Shown: positions 48,336 through 60,144 of the stretch, one piece after another
Layout of the letters: every line of letters begins with the position of its first letter
Position numbering within the stretch: position 1 is the stretch's first letter
Assembly: GCA_014529385.2 (NCBI GenBank)
Contig: CM043964.1
Location: forward strand, 139,490,029 to 139,554,028
DNA length: 64,000 bases
Reading direction: 5' to 3'
Source of the DNA: Adiantum capillus-veneris
Taxonomy: Eukaryota; Streptophyta; Polypodiopsida; Polypodiales; Pteridaceae
The notes under the pieces: generated by a model
Told to the model about the DNA's origin: nothing
Seen by the model: the letters and a program-made list of their open reading frames with translations, nothing else
The model's database searches: none
Made by a program: the position numbers and the translations under genes

Positions 48336-50021
48336 GTGTTAAAGCATAGGGAAAATTTGCCACCCTATGGCCATAAGTCCATAGGGTTGTCTAACTAACA
48401 TAAAGGGAACCCTTTGGCACTATGATCTATGTTATGTTGAGTAAAAAGATCAAGGGGTTGTGACGATATCACCAAAATGTAACCTTTGTCCAAAGGCTAT
48501 AGATTGATTCCATTTTATCTATAAGTTACTCCATATAGTCCCTATAGCCATAGGGCTATAGGGTGGTACATGTATAAGTCATTCTATAATATTATGACTA
48601 TAATTCCCTCTCTTTTTATAATCTATAAGAAAACCTTTTTTATGGCCCTAATTCCATAGATATTTTTGGATTTCACAGAGTCTAAAAATATCTACAAAAA
48701 TATCTACAAGGATAAAATGTGGGTTTCTTATAAAACCTATTATCAACACCCTTGTATCAAAGCATAACATGCTATGGTCATAAAACCATACAAAGGGCTC
48801 CCACTTGCCCTTGGGCCATAGGGTCCAAATATAGATCCCCTATAGATGTTAGAGGGCACCTTTGCCACCCTATGGCCATAAGTCCATAGGGTTGTCTAAC
48901 TAAAATAGAGGGAACCCTTTGGCACTATGATTTATGTTATGTTGAGTAAAAAGATCAAGGGGTTGTGGTGATCTGTTGTATAACTAAAATAGAGGGAACC
49001 CTTTGGCACTATGATCTATGTTATGTTGAGTAAAAAGATCAAGGGGTTGTGGTGACATCACCAAAATGTATCCTATGGCCAAAGGCTATATATTTCTACT
49101 ATTTCTCTATAAGGTACCATATAGGTCTTATAGCCCTATGTCGATAGGGTGGTACATATAAATCATTCTAAAATCTTAGGACTATACTTTCCTTTCCTTT
49201 GATACCTATACAAAATCCTTTTTGTATGGTCCTAAACTCCATAGAAAGGCATATTTCATGAAGTCTTAAAAATACCTACAAAGAGCATCATTTGGCCCTT
49301 AGGCCATATGGTAAAATTTGGGTTTCTTCTAGAAACCTATTATCAACATGCTTGTATTAAAAAATATAGAGTAAGCCTTATGGCCCTTGGACCTTAGGGT
49401 TCAAATATACTGATACATAAAAATAAGGCCACAATCCCTTAGGCTCAAAACAAAGCATGTTATGGTCATAAAAATCATATAGAGGGTACCCTATGGTTCC
49501 ACGACCAAAGGATGACAATATAGATGATTTAGAAGGACACCTCTACCCATTACCCTTGAGGCCATTGGATACTCTTCAATATATTACATCATTCTCTAAA
49601 TATGCACCTTGGCTACCCTATGGCCTTAGGGAAATAAGTTTCTAAAAAACATAGAAGGCCCCTTTGTCTTTAGGATCTATATAATGCTAAGTAAATAGGC
49701 AGAGGAATTGTATCAATAAAGTATATAATTTGGCCCAAAGGCTATATATTATTTCTCTTTATGTATAAAGTAATTCATAAATTCCCTATGGACCTAGCTC
49801 CATACAATGGTACATGCAAAGACCACCCTATGGCCCTAGGGCGGCCATAGGGTGCTACAAGAAAAAAGTACCCTACAATGCTGAGGTTATAGAGTTCTCT
49901 CTATTCTATGCCTACAAAAAGTACCCTACAATTTTGAGGTTGTGGACTACTTCGTATATGTCCTTTGGCCTTAGGTCCATAGGGTGACACATGCAAAAGG
50001 TACTCTACTACAATCCTAAGG
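48336..50021. repeat. Satellite-related DNA with local duplications
   Basis: CCCTATGGCCATAAG, CCATAGGGTGGTACATG and similar words recur throughout. A block near 48359-48480 recurs near 48867-48970, about 508 bp away. A segment of about 84 bp (ATAGAGGGAACCCTTTGGCAC and following) is immediately repeated near 48983-49060. There is no gene. The sequence is related to, but more diverged than, the array at 19384-24703. Confidence 0.85.
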
Positions 50022-50954
50022 TGTTAGCGGCTAGACACACCCAACGGAGGATGATTGCTCGATGGGATACTAATTTCCTTTGTAATCATTCCTTAATTGA
50101 GAAGAAATCGTCATTTAAACTTTGTAAATAGTGGAGCTTGCAGAAGCTTCCAAATTGTATCCCATTTTTGACATTTAGACTGAGTAAATGGTTAAATTGG
50201 AACATTAGGCTTTGAGATTGTAAGGTATTTATACCACTTTTGACCTTAATGCAAAAAACCTTTTGTCATTTTTATAAGTTTTGTCTGTGTGAGTTGAGCG
50301 TACTCTGTGTATGAGAGAGAGTGAGAGCTTATCTTGATGCTATGCATGCACTGGTGGTCGGAATCGAGTGCGGAGAAGTGAAGTGTATTGCCCTTGGAGA
50401 GAGCTACGTTCCAACACCTACATTGCGTGTGTACGGCCCGGCTTTGCGAGATCGATCCAGGAGCTATATCTGGTGATTCGATGAGCATACGTTGTCTATT
50501 TTTGCATTTGAGCATATCCACGCGTTCGCAATGAGTAGAGCTACACATTAGGAACTTTAGTTTTCAAAAACGACGACCTATAAAAACTTGTCAGACATCC
50601 TACGTGATTTTGCATCGGGTGTTTAGGGTTGGGGTTTTGGGTCATGGACCTTAGGGAGAGAGACCTATTGGTGTTAATAGGGTTTCCTTCAAGTTCTGTA
50701 GAATTTTGAAAATGTTTGATGGGTATTTGGCTCTTGAAAACGTTGTAGGAAATCTCCTCTTGTGTACTCTTGAAGGCTGTAACTTAGACATTGGGTAGAG
50801 ACCTCTATAGGAAGTAGTCAATAGCCGGTCGAGTGTAGGTTGACACCCTATGCTTACTTCCACGCACCTGTGAATCGAGCTTCGTCCTTAGCTGAAAAAT
50901 CTTGTTAGATGAGTTGTCGCTGTGCTGATGTCCGTCGTGGCATATCCACCAACA
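50022..50954 (+). repeat. E5 5' LTR (933 bp)
   Basis: The start is set at TGTTAGCGGC after satellite DNA and the end at CCAACA, one base before the primer site. The right boundary is firm. The left one rests on the TG and the change of sequence character, because the other LTR is outside the window. It contains one half of the leader palindrome (AGACATCCTACGTGA at 50595). Confidence 0.75.
50226..50233 (+). promoter_or_regulatory. TATA-like site in E5 LTR
   Basis: TATTTATA is followed by CCACTTTTGACC. Position and composition suit a core promoter; the call is made on the motif alone. Confidence 0.4.
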
Positions 50955-50955
50955 T

Positions 50956-50973
50956 TGGCGCCGTTGCCGGGGA
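50956..50973 (+). promoter_or_regulatory. E5 primer-binding site (Asp tRNA)
   Basis: TGGCGCCGTTGCCGGGGA is the complement of the plant tRNA-Asp 3' end as I know it, and this primer is used by Athila-type elements. It lies one base after the LTR. Confidence 0.9.
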
Positions 50974-53016
50974 CGAAAACCCTAGGTAGGTGACCAAGAC
51001 TAGTCCTTGAGGATAGGGATTCTCTAGCTTGCCAGAGTCTTATTTTACATATAGATAGAATCAGACTGTGGGGGAATCTCTAGGTCTTAGGAGGAGTCTA
51101 GGGAGTGAGTGTCTGGCCTAGATCCTTAGACTTAGGTAGTATTAGGTAGGAGAGTAGGAGTTGGAGTGGTAAAGGCGGTGAAAGGATAGCTTGAGAGTCC
51201 GAAGAGGCCAAGAACCAACCGAGACACCAAAATCACTATCTCACATGATGAGTAGGAGTAGAGTAAGTAGGACATCATGATTTATGATCTGGAGCACTTC
51301 ATGCATGTTATATTTGCTGTTAGGCTCATCAAAGAGCTGTAAAAGACGGAAAAGAGTGTTTAGAAGCTGAATTGAAGTTCAAAAGTTTCTATGAGTAATT
51401 CTGAGAGAGCTACAGAGCATAGGGAGTACTTTTGTAAAAAATAATAATAATTTTAAGACAATAGACATCCTACATGTAGCATGTCTCCAGGGGGCTTTTA
51501 GCAAGGAATATGAAAAAACCGAGGTCACATGTGTGTTCAGAGGGTGGGTTTCACCCTAGTAACATATAGACTTGAGTGTTTTTCCCTTATTGGATTGCCT
51601 AAACGCTAAAAGGCGGACTCAAAAAACGTAAAAGTTCGAAAAAGGTTTAAATTGAGAGAAATTTGCATATTTTTGCAGTTGTAAGGCATACTGGCACTTT
51701 GTGAGAGCATAGGGAAGGCAGAGTAGCACTTTAGTCTGAGAAAAGGAGCAGTAGACATCCTATGTGTAGGATGTCTACAGGGTGTTTTGGTGAGAATTTT
51801 GAAAATCTGAGTTGACCAGTGTGTTTAGAAGGTAGCAATTACCCTATATTCACTTGGAAGGGGGAGCTTGACCATATCTTGACAGGATAAGGCCAAAAGA
51901 TCGAAATTTCTAGACATCTTACCCAAATTGGTGCCAAGGCATTATTTTAAGACCAAAACCATAGGATGGCTTCATGAGCATGATCTACATGATTTATTGA
52001 GTGCATGAGAAAGGTTTCATCTCAATTGGGTGAGAAAATTGAGTTTTAAGCAGACTTTAGCATTTTTGAATGAAAAAGGCTAGAATAGCTAAATTTGGTG
52101 TTTTTTGAAATCCAAACTAAAATCTAAGCATATCATTGGGTTGCTGACATCAAGGGGAAGTTGTGGCTCAAGTTTGGAGTGAAACAGAGCAGTTAGACAT
52201 CCTACGTGTAGCATGTGTTCACAATGATTTAGCACTCAAAGTCCAACTGTGAGCATACCAGAGTGATCAACACCTTAAGAGGAGTCTGTGGTTTGAATTT
52301 GGAGCAGTTAGACATGCTATGCGTAGTATGTCTAAGGCATCGTATTGAAGTCAAAATATGACTTTGGACATAGCAGGGTGTTGTATAGCCTTAGGAAAGC
52401 CTCCTAGTCAATTTTGGTCCAAATTGGAGTTGATTTGACTGGTCAAATCAACATCAGGCTGCTGGAACATCTTTTTGATTAGTTGACCAGCTTATAGGTG
52501 TCCAAATCAAAAAGTGAGAACAACTGTGAACTCAACACATCAAAGGGAATCTATAGTGAAAATTTCATCCAAAACAGAGCAGGCAAACATACTACCCGTA
52601 GGATGTCTACAAGCTCTTATTGAAGCCAAAATCTGATTGTGGACATAAAGTGATGTTCCAATTGACTTAAGAGTTCCAGATCTTCTTTCAGAAGTGAAAT
52701 TGGACCTTGTTTGACCTTTTGACGGAGCAAAGATGGAATTAAGACTTTACCTCTAGACTGATAAACACTTGGGTAAAGTATAGTTCCAGATTAGCCGACC
52801 TAATCAAGAACATCCAAAGTGTATAGAGTACAGTAGTGGTTGAGGTTAACCCTCCAGTTATAGCAATCACTACTAAGACCACCTCTAGCAGTTAAATGCT
52901 TTGATTCGATTGCCAAAATTAAACACTTTTGTACAGGTATATTCAGCAACAAGACAAGAAGTTGTGCGAAAACTGATCCCTTTCCATGTGAGTGGTTGGA
53001 TTTGTGATAAATTGCA
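50974..53016 (+). repeat. E5 leader with five palindromic repeats
   Basis: This is 2 kb with no convincing gene. A 24-nt imperfect palindrome recurs at 51463, 51753, 52195, 52310 and 52585. Its arms resemble AGACATCCTACR and TGTAGGATGTCT, and it is usually preceded by GAGCAGTTAGACAT-like sequence. The flanks of the last three copies also resemble one another (TTGTGG...TTTGGA), so this is a decayed tandem repeat. Possible roles in packaging or translation are guesses. Confidence 0.8.
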
Positions 53017-54302
53017 TTGCTAATTTTGATGAATTTAAGATCAGGAAGACACATTCCTAGAGACAAAAAAGTGGTAGGTGATCAAGGTAGCTTAGTGTCC
53101 ACTGAGGAGAGTGTAACTCAGGCAAGGCTAGATCCATTAGCACCAATCATTGAGGAGGGTAGTGATACTGACACTTCATCAGATAAGTCCTTCTTCATGA
53201 TGGGTAATCAACAGCCAGGAGGTTTCTCCGGTGAAGGACCAATGCTAGGAGGAAGTACCTCCCAAAACCCTTTGAATGATGCCAAGTTCACTATAATCTT
53301 CTTAGAAGGAACAAACTCTAGGGGAGCCCTGGTTTATTCTAACTATCGGGGACGCAAGTGTATTTGTATAGAAGAAAGACCTTCTTAGAGACTAGAGATA
53401 ATTCAAGTCTATGATGATGGAGATAGATTTCGAGACAAAAAGGGGAACCACTATCTGATAGTTAGTAACCCTGAGGATTACAACAGATATGGAGATAATG
53501 TGACAAAGGAAAAATGGTCCCAGAGGCTCAAGAGCCGCCTCCAAAAATTGATCGACATGGAGCTCTTTCTATGTATGATAAAAAAACAACCAGGGTCTCT
53601 ACCTATAATGAGAATGTGAGAATATACAAGCATGAGAGCGAGGGAGTAGTCTCTTATTTTCAATGCAAAGAACCCTACCCAAATGAATTAAGCAAAGACA
53701 AGGTTCTTTATTTATTCTCTTATGAAATTGCTATGGGGAAGGATATCATTTTTGTTGACAGGTACGGGCAAGAATACAAACGAATTCTCCCAGAGGAGGT
53801 AGAAAAGGCAACAGTTCCTGAAAAATCAACATATTCTCCCGAAGAAGTACCAAGGTCCACCTATACCCCTAGAAAGTCAACAAATCCATTTTCAAAAGCG
53901 TACAAGACAACATCACATTCTAATCAACAATAGACGTTCAACTACCAGAACCAACAAGCAACCCAACCATCATTGCAGGCATGGCTTCAACAAAGTGCGA
54001 CATTAGAACAAGACCGAAACAAAGATGGTTATCCAGTCACACGAGGGTTAAGAGATTTACAAGAACCACCACTCTGTTCACAGTATCAAGGCGAGAGTAA
54101 GCCAAAAACTCAAGAGTCGACAGAGCCTGGAAGACAACCCATAGAACGAGTTCAAAGAGATGAACCACCTCTTGCAAGAACCATAAAAAATTATGGCTTA
54201 GGGACACCTCTGGGAGAGGAACCCTCCCACTACTGAAGGCCAGAAGGAGGTATATCAAGTAGGACAAGGAGAACCAATGATGAGATTTGTAGACCTTCCT
54301 AG
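53017..54302 (+). pseudogene. gag: E5 gag N-terminal region
   Basis: Two frames succeed each other. The first (MILMNLRSGRHIPRDKK) is open from 53017, with a TAG at 53386, and stays coding-like to about 53510. The second runs from 53514 with stops at 53931 (TAG), 54234 (TGA) and 54300 (TAG). The second part has VRIYKHESEGVVSYFQCKEP and a Pro/Thr-rich linker. It precedes the capsid-like part in the same frame, so I assign it to an extended Gag N terminus. I know no family for it. Confidence 0.6.
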
Positions 54303-54951
54303 GTGCAAAAATGGGTAAACAATAAATACACGGGAAACAGATATCCTAGGGATCATGTAGCAGTCTTTGTGCGTGTAATTAGAGCTGAAGAAGTTTTGGA
54401 CTTCCCTACTCAATTTGCAGGGTTTGGACTTACCCTAGAAGAGGATGCTGCTACTTGGTTTGACTCAGTGGAGCGTAGAGACTTTTATGGAGGAGGTGTT
54501 TGACGAGTTTATTGAGGAATTCTCACAAAGGGGGATAGATCATAATACAGTCTCACAAATCCATAAATTCAAACAGAAGGAAGGGGAATCTGTGCAAAAG
54601 GCAGCCCTAAGGCTAAAACTATATGTGAAGTTCTGCCCTGTGGAAGGACTGCCAACTCAGTCGAGACTTATGCTTATATTTATTCAAGGACTAAGGAACG
54701 CAGATCTCCAGAAGGACTTACATATGAAGAGGAGCACGATGTTAAATGAGTTAAATAAGGAGACTCTTTACCTTGTAGACAATTGTGCGGTCTACAAGGA
54801 TGGTGAATTCAAAGATTTTGATGACGATTCATCCTCACAACAAAGTGGAAGCAAGTCCGCTAAGACAACACCAAAAGGAGAAGTAGCTGTAAGCCAAGAG
54901 CAGCTTGTGGAGGAAGTGCTAAAAAAATTTAATATGTATGCCAAGCCTTAG
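54303..54951 (+). pseudogene. gag: E5 gag capsid-like region
   Basis: LEEDAATWFDSVERRDF, then FDEFIEEFSQRGIDHNT and QKEGESVQKAALRLKLY follow the plant gypsy Gag pattern of a Trp-Phe core with a downstream arginine/leucine-rich helix. The first half (to about 54503) and the second half (from about 54445) lie in different frames, so there is one indel in between. It ends at TAG 54949-54951. Confidence 0.8.
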
Positions 54952-54986
54952 GCTAAGCAGCCAAAGTGGTGTGCTATTGAACAAAA

Positions 54987-56369
54987 ATGGACAAACCATG
55001 TGGTCACGGAAGAATGTTTTATAACAAGGGATATGTGAGAGAGCAACCTTATGCTCCCCAAGCTCAGGTAGCATCTCCTCAACTTCCACCGATGCCTAGG
55101 TATCAAGTAGGCAACCTACCAGGACCTGTAGGTGCTGAAAGACCACAACCAGTATTGGGGCAACAACCACCCCTACTAGGATTACGACCTATCGGCATAA
55201 GATACACACCAACGGGAAACGAACCAGAAGAGAAGGCTTTCGTACCTATGCATGCATATTACAAAGATTCCAATGGATATGCGGAAAATCCTATCTATTA
55301 TCCATTGGAAGAAACCCCAACGCCAGAACCTTGGAGCATGCATGGAAGTACAGGACCACCAACAACTGCACAGGCAGCAGGAGAAGGAAGATACAGCTTG
55401 GATGAACAAACACTGTTGTTCATAGCCAACGGAGGCATGGACGGGTAGAGGCATGCATACCAACAGAGAGGAGCTCAAGGAGCACTTCAACAGCCTAAGG
55501 GACCCTGCTACAAGTGTGGCAGAGACCATTGGCTAAGAGACTGTCCTCATGATGAAATCATTAGAGTCAATGCGTATTGCAACGTGTGTGAAATTAATCA
55601 CTTGATTCCTGATTGCCCTAAGAACCCAAGCAAAGGAGAAAAAACTACTTTGAACATGCTAGAAGCAGTGCCTTCCAGTGGAGGGTCAGAAAACGAGACA
55701 GTAATACCTATTCAGGCAGTGACACGAGCAGAAGCTCAACAAATGACAAATGAACCCATAATTGAAGAGCCAAAGATCGATGCCCCAAGTGCAGAAATGA
55801 AAAATCAACGAAGCACTTGGAAAGCTAGAAAGGCGCATATGAAAGCCAGGAGAAAACAAGAGTAAACGGCTCTATCCGAGGAGTTAAAACACACAAAGGA
55901 TAGATTGGAGCGGTTAGAGAATCTAACTAATTTAAGTTCACATGCTGCTACAACCAAAGGAGTCAAAGAAATAGTAGAACCTAAAAGTGCAGGATCAGGA
56001 GGATCAGTGCTGGTAGAAAAAGTAAATGAGCAGTTGGACGCGCTTTTAAAAGCGTACGAAGACAGACTCAAAAACAACCAAACCCAAGAGCAAAGATGGA
56101 TGACTTATCCATATGCAAAAATAGAAAAACAGAGGTTGGAAATGTGTCGAAAGATGATTGAAACAACCCAATCCTTGATAGAAAATCCGCTTGGTAAACC
56201 TGCAAGTTGGCACGAGGTACCAGCTCCAACCCCTATCAAACCAACTCTAGAGAAACAAGTAGACATGAAGGAGAGACTCACAACTGCCTCTGAGTCTAGG
56301 AGAGAACCTATCATAGTGCCAATTACAACAGATGAGACAATTGATGTTTCCAGCCTAAAACATTGGTAG
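54987..56369 (+). pseudogene. gag: E5 gag nucleocapsid: twin zinc knuckles and coiled-coil tail
   Basis: One frame with TAG at 55446 and TAA at 55863 carries a Pro-rich stretch (PQAQVASPQLPPMPRYQVG). It then has two knuckles, CYKCGRDHWLRDC (55506-55544) and CNVCEINHLIPDC. Both have C-x2-C-x3-H-x4-C, one residue shorter than the usual x4 before His. A charged tail follows, with a likely coiled coil (EELKHTKDRLERLENLTNL, EQLDALLKAYEDRLKNNQ). It would bind RNA during packaging. The tail is long for a gypsy Gag. Confidence 0.75.
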
Positions 56370-58329
56370 AAATGGATAAGGATTGTAACAGTCTAGATGA
56401 CCTGTGGAAGCAAATCCGAGAAGCAAATGAAGCTAACAGGATGAACCACCAAATAAATAGCACAAGAAAGGAGAAAAATGAGATCTTACCTCCCATTGAA
56501 GAGTTTGAGGCAAGATCACAAATGAACTTTGATATGCATTCACAAGGGGGAGACTAGGGTTCAATTAGTTTGGGGCACAACCAACCAGAGTCACTAAAAA
56601 CTCTACCCTCTTACCTAGGGAAGTATGAAGCTAATTCTGAGGTGAGAGCAACCCCATCTTAAAGAATATCTCCTAAAAGAGTAATGGATTCACAAGGGTT
56701 GATTGAGTTATTGTCCACCCCTGTGGCATGCACAATCACATTAGCCGAACTCCTGAGGTTACGACCAAACATGTGGACGACCGTAGGCAAATGCTTAGAA
56801 AAATTTGGAGTAAAAGACCCTACCTCGAAGCTTCAAGAAGGGATGAGAGAATTGAACAAACCTCAACTAAATACTTGGCCAGTACCTTTAAACAAGGTCA
56901 AAGAATATTCCGAGGGAGAAGATGGAAATACCACACTACTAGTAGAATTCCAGGGAGTAGTTTCCAAAACTATTCTTGACAGTGGAGCGAGAGTCGCTAT
57001 CGCCACCAAAGAAATCCGAAAAAATGGGGGAAACCGGCTTTGAGAGCTATCATAATGAAATTGCAATTGGCAGATGGGCTCATGGAAAAGCCTCTAGGCC
57101 TTTTAGAAAAAGTAATTGTTACCTCTTGCAGAATCGAGTATCAGCATACATTTGCAATAGTTGATTTCGACAAAAATAACAATTACAAGATCATCTTGGG
57201 AAGACCATTCATGAGACAATTAAAGATGGTCCAGGATTGGGGTTACGACTACATATACCTCAGACATGGGGAGACTACAACCAAAATATACCTAAAAGAC
57301 CATAGTTACAAGGATGTGAACCAGACACCAGTGGAAGAGTTTGATTCAGCTACATTGGCAGGATCCGAACTCCCAGCATGGTTAGGGAAGAAAAAAGAGA
57401 TATGGATGTGCGGAGCTTCACATTGTGGGAGATTAAAAAGAGAGGAATGTATCTTAGAAAGAGATATTGAGGACAAGGATTACATTCCGGAACCTTTTCC
57501 CGAAGATGCATTAGAACCTCTGCAATGGGAATACATACTAGCAACATTGGATGTCTGTACCATTACAGATAGCCCAGCGACAAAATTTTGCGATAAGGAT
57601 GGCTATGATGTGCTACCCTATTACATGGTAAGGCTTATACCAGCAGGAGATGAGAATGTAGACTCACCAGAACAAGAAGAGTTTTATGACTCCTTTGAGC
57701 ATCTGGAATCAAGTAACGATGCAGATAATGAGTGTTCAGACAGCTCAAGCGAGCGTGGAGAGAAAACCGTGAATATCAAGTTTCATAATTTTGCAAATCA
57801 ACACCCTAGACGCCAGGAATGCTATAGAAAAAAAAGAGCAGAAAATAAAATTAGAGAGAACCTGATGCTTAGGATAAAAGATAAAACTTACTATCTAATT
57901 CTTATCAAGGCAGAGGATTGCGTAAAAGACCAAATATCAGGAAGATTCTCAAGAGTTCGAAGGGAAAGGACACATGAGAAAATAAAACAAGCACGAAAGA
58001 CTAAAACAAGAACAAAATCAAGAAAATCTCAACAATCAAAACATGAAAAGACAAAAGATCCAGAGTGGACCAAAATGGAGCGTAAAAAGAAATACCAAGA
58101 ACTAAAATGGTCGTTACAAGAGGTATGGACTACTGAGGGAGAAAGTGACGGTAAGGAGGATTCAGAAAAAGGAAACATGAATGTACCATCCCACTATAAA
58201 AAATTCACCATCCAAGACAGAAAAATCATAATGACACCACTAGTAAGGGAAAGAATACACCAAGAATCTTACGATGGGCCGGAAAATGCAAAACGGATAG
58301 ACCTCACTGCGGCAGGCGAAGAGCCTTAG
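56363..58329 (+). pseudogene. pol: E5 protease and long linker
   Basis: The frame from 56363 has TAG 56555 and TAA near 56660. It leads into the retropepsin active site ILDSGARVAIATKEI (D-S-G-A at 56978-56989). The domain continues in the next frame from 57040 (KIILGRPFMRQLKMVQDW, the second conserved half). After the protease comes an acidic then Lys/Arg-rich linker of more than 300 residues (for example TKTRTKSRKSQQSKHEKTKD), to TAG 58327-58329. The catalytic motif is intact but the domain is split by one frameshift. Confidence 0.8.
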
Positions 58330-59760
58330 CCTGTTTATATAGCAACTGATTTAGAGCTTGAAGAAGAAGAAAGGCTAATACAACTTCTCAAGAAGTATAA
58401 AGATGTGTTTGCATGGTCCTATAAAGACCTCAAAGGAGTTGATCCATCGATATGTCAACATACAATTCCTTTGAAATCAGATATCAAACCTAGCAAACAG
58501 GGTCCTTACACATATAATGACACATTCACTAAACGAATCAAAGAGGAGATTGACAAGCTGATGGATGCTGAATTCATCTATGAAATCGAGCATACAGATT
58601 GGGTGTCACCCATTGTGGTTGTCCCCCAAAAGAACGAAAAGCTGCATGTGTGTGTGAACCTAAAAAAAGTGAATGCAGTCACAATAAGGGATAATTATCC
58701 CTTGCCGATCACAGAACATGTGCTTGAGAGGGTGGTTGGAAAACGGGCTTATTCCTTTTTAGATGGGTTTTCGGGGTATAAGCAATTGGCAATTGCAATA
58801 GAGGATCAACACAAAACAGTATTTGCCACAAAGTGGGGAATATATGCGTATAGAGTTATGTCTTTTGGCCTAACCAATGCCCCAACTACCTTCCAAAGGT
58901 TAATGACTCATGCGTTCAAAGAATACGTGAGAATATTCTTAAAAATATATATGGATGATCTCTGTGTCCACTCTCTTATACGAGAAGAACATATTGACCA
59001 TTTAGAAAAGGTATTTGAGAAGTGCAGAACATATCGAATCTGTCTCAACCCAGAAAAGTGCATTTTTATGGTAAAGCAAGTCCGCATCTTAGGACATATT
59101 GTCTCAAGAAATGGCATAACCACTGACCTAGACAAAATTAGAGTGATAGTAGACTTGCCTATTCCTACTAATGCCAAACAAGTACAATCCTTCATGGGAC
59201 ACTGCGGATATTATCGAAGATTCATATATATGTATGCGGTCCTTGCACAACCTCTATATCGCTTATTAGTCAGTTTTGACTGGAGTGAGGAGTGTGAAAC
59301 TTCATTCCAAAAGCTTAAGGAAAACCTTGTATCAACACATGTACTTAAAGCACCAGATTGGAAAAAGATATTCCATGTTCATATTGATGCATCTGCATAC
59401 ACAATTGGGAGTATTCTGGCTCAACCTGGAGAAGGAACAATGGATTTCCCAGTTTGTTATGCGAGCCGACAGCTAAATAGTGCAGAAAAGAACTACACCA
59501 CCACTGAAAGAGAGGGATTAGGAATGATTTATGCTGTAAAGAAATTTTGGCATTACTTGCTTGCAAACAAATTTGTGTTCTTCACAGATCATCAAGCTCT
59601 TTTGTATCTAGTAAATAAACCATGCAATACTGGGAGAATTGTACGTTGGTTTATTATTGCTAGAGTTTGACTTCACAGTGGTAATAAAAAAGGATAAAAT
59701 TCATCTACGGGCGGATCATCTTTCAAGGCTACAAAACGGGGAAGCTCCTGAAGGAGTAGA
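58330..59760 (+). pseudogene. pol: E5 reverse transcriptase and RNase H
   Basis: The frame continues after the TAG with [47 protein letters not shown], the polymerase motif YMDD (58948-58959) and the thumb GHIVSRNGITTD. RNase H has FHVHIDASAYTIGS, CYASRQLNSAEKNYTTTE and FFTDHQALLYL, so its catalytic residues are present. A frameshift near 59640-59670 separates RNase H from its end (LRADHLSRLQNGEAPEG). RT is the best-preserved part of E5, one frame for more than 1.2 kb. Confidence 0.9.
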
Positions 59761-60143
59761 TGATGACATATCTGATGCTTATATTTTCAATATTGAAATG
59801 ATACCCAAATGGTCTCATGAAATTGTTAGCATTCTTTCCTTTGGAGGTAGATTTGATAACAAGGAAGACAGATCCAAACAACAAACATTTCGACAAAAAA
59901 AAAAATTTCAGTTGATTGCAGGACAACTGTACCATCTACGCTCGGACCAAATCCTACGATTATGTATAGATCCAGAGGAATTCGAGTGTTATCTTGAAAA
60001 AGCACGCATCCAAGATTGTGCATTTCATTGTCAACAATGAAAACACACTAAAGATTGAAACACTTAGGAGTTTATTGGCCAACTATGTCTGCTGACATAC
60101 ATGCTTATGTTAACAATTGTACTATATGTAGTGCCAAATGACC
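59760..60143 (+). pseudogene. pol: E5 first (extra) integrase-type zinc-binding module
   Basis: FQLIAGQLYHLRSDQILRLC, LEKARIQDCAFHC and, after a frame change, VYWPTMSADIHAYVNNCTIC form a complete H2C2 module plus its usual upstream linker. It aligns segment by segment with the module that follows (FNLIGNQLYKRGKDNQLRIC, LEHVHGGISGGHF, IWWPTLHMDAEEFVKCCDAC). The first His is replaced by Arg (CGC); the second His and the Cys pair remain. Stops lie between its halves and at TGA 60140-60142. Confidence 0.7.
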
Positions 60144-60144
60144 G

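Noticed and set aside
29746-48340. Target-site duplication for E3
   Set aside because: AGTAC on the left and GTGTT on the right do not match, and the right LTR end is probably truncated.
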